From Erysipelotrichaceae bacterium (lineage in GTDB: Bacteria > Bacillota_I > Bacilli_A > Erysipelotrichales > Erysipelotrichaceae): 7,047 nucleotides of DNA. The translations under genes and the position numbers were made by a program. The notes below the pieces were generated by a model, which was not told the origin of the DNA, searched no databases, and was given only the letters and a program-made list of their open reading frames with translations. The stretch is from positions 1 through 7,047 of the forward strand of contig JAFZQL010000209.1 in the NCBI GenBank assembly GCA_017620435.1, read 5' to 3'. Positions 5,882 to 7,047 of this stretch are shown here, one piece after another; position 1 is the stretch's first letter, and every line of letters starts with the position of its first letter.

Positions 5882-5901
5882 TCCTTTCTTATGGTAATTT
5901 G

Positions 5902-5930
5902 ATTATATCAGAGGTTCATATGACTGTCAA
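5902..5930 (-). promoter_or_regulatory. Perfect-consensus SigA promoter of the four-gene operon
   Basis: On the minus strand TTGACA (5930-5925) and TATAAT (5907-5902) are separated by exactly 17 bp, and the -10 box is preceded by TGA, making it an extended -10. All twelve hexamer bases match the consensus. Transcription should begin near 5895, giving a leader of about 106 nt before the 56-residue membrane gene. Such a strong promoter usually needs repression to be controlled, and the spacer holds a palindrome (5916-5923). Confidence 0.9.
5915..5923. repeat. TTCATATGA dyad in the spacer of the operon promoter (operator candidate)
   Basis: The palindrome TCATATGA (5916-5923) lies wholly between the -35 and -10 boxes of the operon promoter and recurs in the leader at 5830-5837. 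Spacer dyads are the usual place for MerR-type operators, and the operon encodes a MerR-like HTH protein. Note that the spacer is 17 bp, not the 19-20 bp of classical MerR-activated promoters, so repression is more likely than twist-type activation. Confidence 0.4.
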
Positions 5931-5946
5931 TAGATAAAATAAAAAA

Positions 5947-6357
5947 TCACAGAATTCTTTCTATCCCTTCTTTGATCTGATCATATACTTCATCAAAACG
6001 GTCCGTATACCAGGGATCTTCAATCTCCCGCTCCAGCAGCATCCGTATTTTATGATCGTGATCGTCAATGATCCAGCGGATCGCTCTTAGATTTTCGTGA
6101 TCCATCACATAAATTTCATCAAAAGAATCATAGTCTTTTTGACTGATAACCCTGGCGTGATGTCTGTCATAACTGATTCCATGACGATCCAGACAGCGTT
6201 TTGCACCATAGTAGATATCTCTTCCTGCATCTTCATACGAAACAGCCCGCGATTCGCAGCGGATCTCAGGAGCCATACTTTTCAGGATATATTCTGCCAT
6301 CACGCTTCTGCAGACATTGCCGTGGCAGACAAAGAGGATACTTCTTTCTTTCATCAT
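5947..6357 (-). CDS. Low-molecular-weight protein-tyrosine phosphatase
   Basis: This 136-residue protein hydrolyses phosphotyrosine or related phosphoesters in the cytoplasm. The P-loop CHGNVCRS (11-18) fits C-x5-R-S, with nucleophile Cys11 and Arg17. The general acid is Asp114 in EDPWY (113-117), the family's DPW/Y signature, and the YVMDHENL strand (83-90) is also typical. Length is slightly below the usual 150 or so. The P-loop His12, where many homologues have Leu or Ile, is a mild variation. Two ATGs (6357 and 6354) are adjacent; TATAAT lies 14 bp before the first, and no Shine-Dalgarno site is visible. No clear terminator hairpin follows the stop, only a T-rich tract, so some read-through into the operon promoter region is possible. 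Partner kinase or target is not in the window. Confidence 0.92.
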   Translation of the reverse strand: MMKERSILFVCHGNVCRSVMAEYILKSMAPEIRCESRAVSYEDAGRDIYYGAKRCLDRHGISYDRHHARVISQKDYDSFDEIYVMDHENLRAIRWIIDDHDHKIRMLLEREIEDPWYTDRFDEVYDQIKEGIERIL

Positions 6358-6371
6358 CGGTATTCTTTTTT

Positions 6372-6377
6372 ATTATA
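6372..6377 (-). promoter_or_regulatory. -10 box of the tyrosine phosphatase gene
   Basis: TATAAT (6377-6372 on the minus strand) lies 14 bp before the first ATG, giving a leader of roughly 8 nt with no Shine-Dalgarno sequence. No -35 box is recognisable. It lies where the -35 of the divergent GH2 promoter would fall. Confidence 0.45.
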
Positions 6378-6388
6378 TCTCTCAGGAA

Positions 6389-6394
6389 TATAAT
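6389..6394 (+). promoter_or_regulatory. -10 box of the GH2 gene, leaderless type
   Basis: A perfect TATAAT stands 6 bp before the ATG at 6401. The -35 region is only T-rich. AGGA at 6384-6387 is about 13 bp from the ATG and upstream of the expected start of transcription, so it cannot serve as a ribosome binding site for this start. No catabolite-repression (cre) palindrome is visible. Confidence 0.5.
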
Positions 6395-6400
6395 AAAGAT

Positions 6401-7047
6401 ATGAACAGCTATGATAAATACTATCCGCGCCCTTTACTGAAAAGAGATTCTTTCTTTTCACTAAACGGCAGCTGGAAACTGAATGGTTTCGATATTGAAG
6501 TTCCATTCCCTCCGGAATCGGATCTTTCCGGGTATAAAGGAGATCTTGAAAGAATGGAATACATAAAAGGATTCACTCTTCCGGATGGATTCATTCAGCC
6601 CGATGACAAGGTGATCCTTCACTTTGGAGCCGTTGACCAGATCTGCGATGTCTATCTGAATGATTCTTTCATCATTCACCACGAAGGCGGCTATCTGCCC
6701 TTTAAAGCCGATATTACTTCTTTCCTGAAAGACAGCAATACCTTAAAAGTTCAGGCTAAAGATGATCTGGATTACTTCTACCCATATGGCAAGCAGTGCA
6801 GAAATCCGAAAGGCATGTGGTATACGCCTGTTTCCGGCATCTGGCAGTCCGTCTGGATCGAAGCATACCCTAAAAACGGCATCGAAGATCTGAAAATCGA
6901 GACCGATCAGAATACAGTATGTTTTCATATTGCATCGGAAGCGGAAAGCTTTGAAGTCAGCTTCGACGGATACTCCAATACTTTTGAACAGAAAGATATC
7001 TCGATCGAAATCAAAGATCCGCATCTTTGGTCGCCCGAAGATCCTTA
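6401..7047 (+). CDS. Glycoside hydrolase family 2 protein (5' part, continues past the right edge)
   Basis: 215 codons of a GH2 enzyme are visible (family members include beta-galactosidase, beta-glucuronidase and beta-mannosidase). The opening YYPRPLLKRDSFFSLNGSWKL is the usual GH2 start. The N-terminal sugar-binding jelly-roll follows: VILHFGAVDQICDVYLND, then GGYLPFKADITSFLK, then GKQCRNPKGMWYTPVSGIWQ (about 128-147) and SVWIEAYP, which closes the domain. The immunoglobulin-like second domain begins near residue 155 and reaches LWSPEDPY at the window end, the standard end of that strand. The TIM-barrel with the two catalytic Glu is outside the window, so the sugar specificity cannot be told. 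No signal peptide is present, so the enzyme acts in the cytoplasm on imported sugars. A TATAAT box 6 bp before the ATG fixes the start. Confidence 0.93.
   Translation, partial: MNSYDKYYPRPLLKRDSFFSLNGSWKLNGFDIEVPFPPESDLSGYKGDLERMEYIKGFTLPDGFIQPDDKVILHFGAVDQICDVYLNDSFIIHHEGGYLPFKADITSFLKDSNTLKVQAKDDLDYFYPYGKQCRNPKGMWYTPVSGIWQSVWIEAYPKNGIEDLKIETDQNTVCFHIASEAESFEVSFDGYSNTFEQKDISIEIKDPHLWSPEDP

Noticed and set aside
5926..5960. Possible terminator after the tyrosine phosphatase
   Set aside because: There is a T-rich tract after the stop, but only the small palindrome CAGAATTCTG near it, with no room for a loop, so no convincing hairpin forms.
6461..7024. Two minus-strand open frames (73 and 93 codons) under the GH2 gene
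   Set aside because: The plus strand carries an unmistakable GH2 N-terminus here, and the minus-strand frames have no promoter or ribosome binding site.
1..7047. CRISPR arrays, transposons, phage genes, tRNA or rRNA genes
   Set aside because: I saw no regularly spaced repeats, transposase or integrase motifs, terminal inverted repeats, or RNA gene signatures on either strand.

Overview
The window looks like chromosomal DNA of a low-to-moderate GC Gram-positive bacterium (Firmicutes/Bacillota). The evidence is strong AAAGGAGG-type ribosome binding sites inside the operon, near-consensus SigA promoters, Rho-independent hairpins flush with stop codons, and Firmicutes-typical families (DUF1836 regulator, YxjI-like LURP-one protein, GH2 enzyme). 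A gut-associated lineage such as Erysipelotrichia fits the style of the genes, but that is inference. There are no tRNAs, rRNAs, insertion sequences, phage genes or CRISPR arrays.

Layout. 1-836 (-): patatin-like phospholipase, running off the left edge. 882-1442 (+): rhomboid intramembrane serine protease, divergent from it. 1451-1702 (-): small unknown acidic protein, convergent with rhomboid. 1759-2424 (+): unknown membrane protein, divergent from the 83-residue gene. 2447-2917 (-): GNAT acetyltransferase, convergent with the membrane protein over a shared bidirectional terminator. 2964-5930 (-): a compact four-gene operon. Reading downstream from a perfect-consensus promoter (TTGACA, 17 bp, extended TATAAT) it holds a 106-nt leader, a 56-residue membrane peptide that is easily missed, a LURP-one/scramblase-like protein, a DUF1836 MerR-like regulator, and a large membrane-anchored extracytoplasmic protein. 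5947-6357 (-): low-molecular-weight tyrosine phosphatase. 6401-7047 (+): 5' part of a glycoside hydrolase family 2 enzyme, running off the right edge.

The operon is the most interesting locus. Its parts suggest a membrane or cell-envelope module that carries its own regulator: a small membrane peptide, a protein of a membrane-associated lipid-interacting superfamily, an HTH regulator, and an anchored surface protein. A TCATATGA dyad lies between the -35 and -10 boxes and recurs in the leader, next to a hairpin and a possible 20-codon leader ORF. Autoregulation is plausible but unproven.

The second notable feature is the split in translation signals. Genes inside the operon all have strong Shine-Dalgarno sites. 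The monocistronic genes instead have a -10 box only about 6 bp (range 4-8) before the ATG and no ribosome binding site, so their transcripts appear to be leaderless. The divergent promoters in these short gaps sit close together or overlap.
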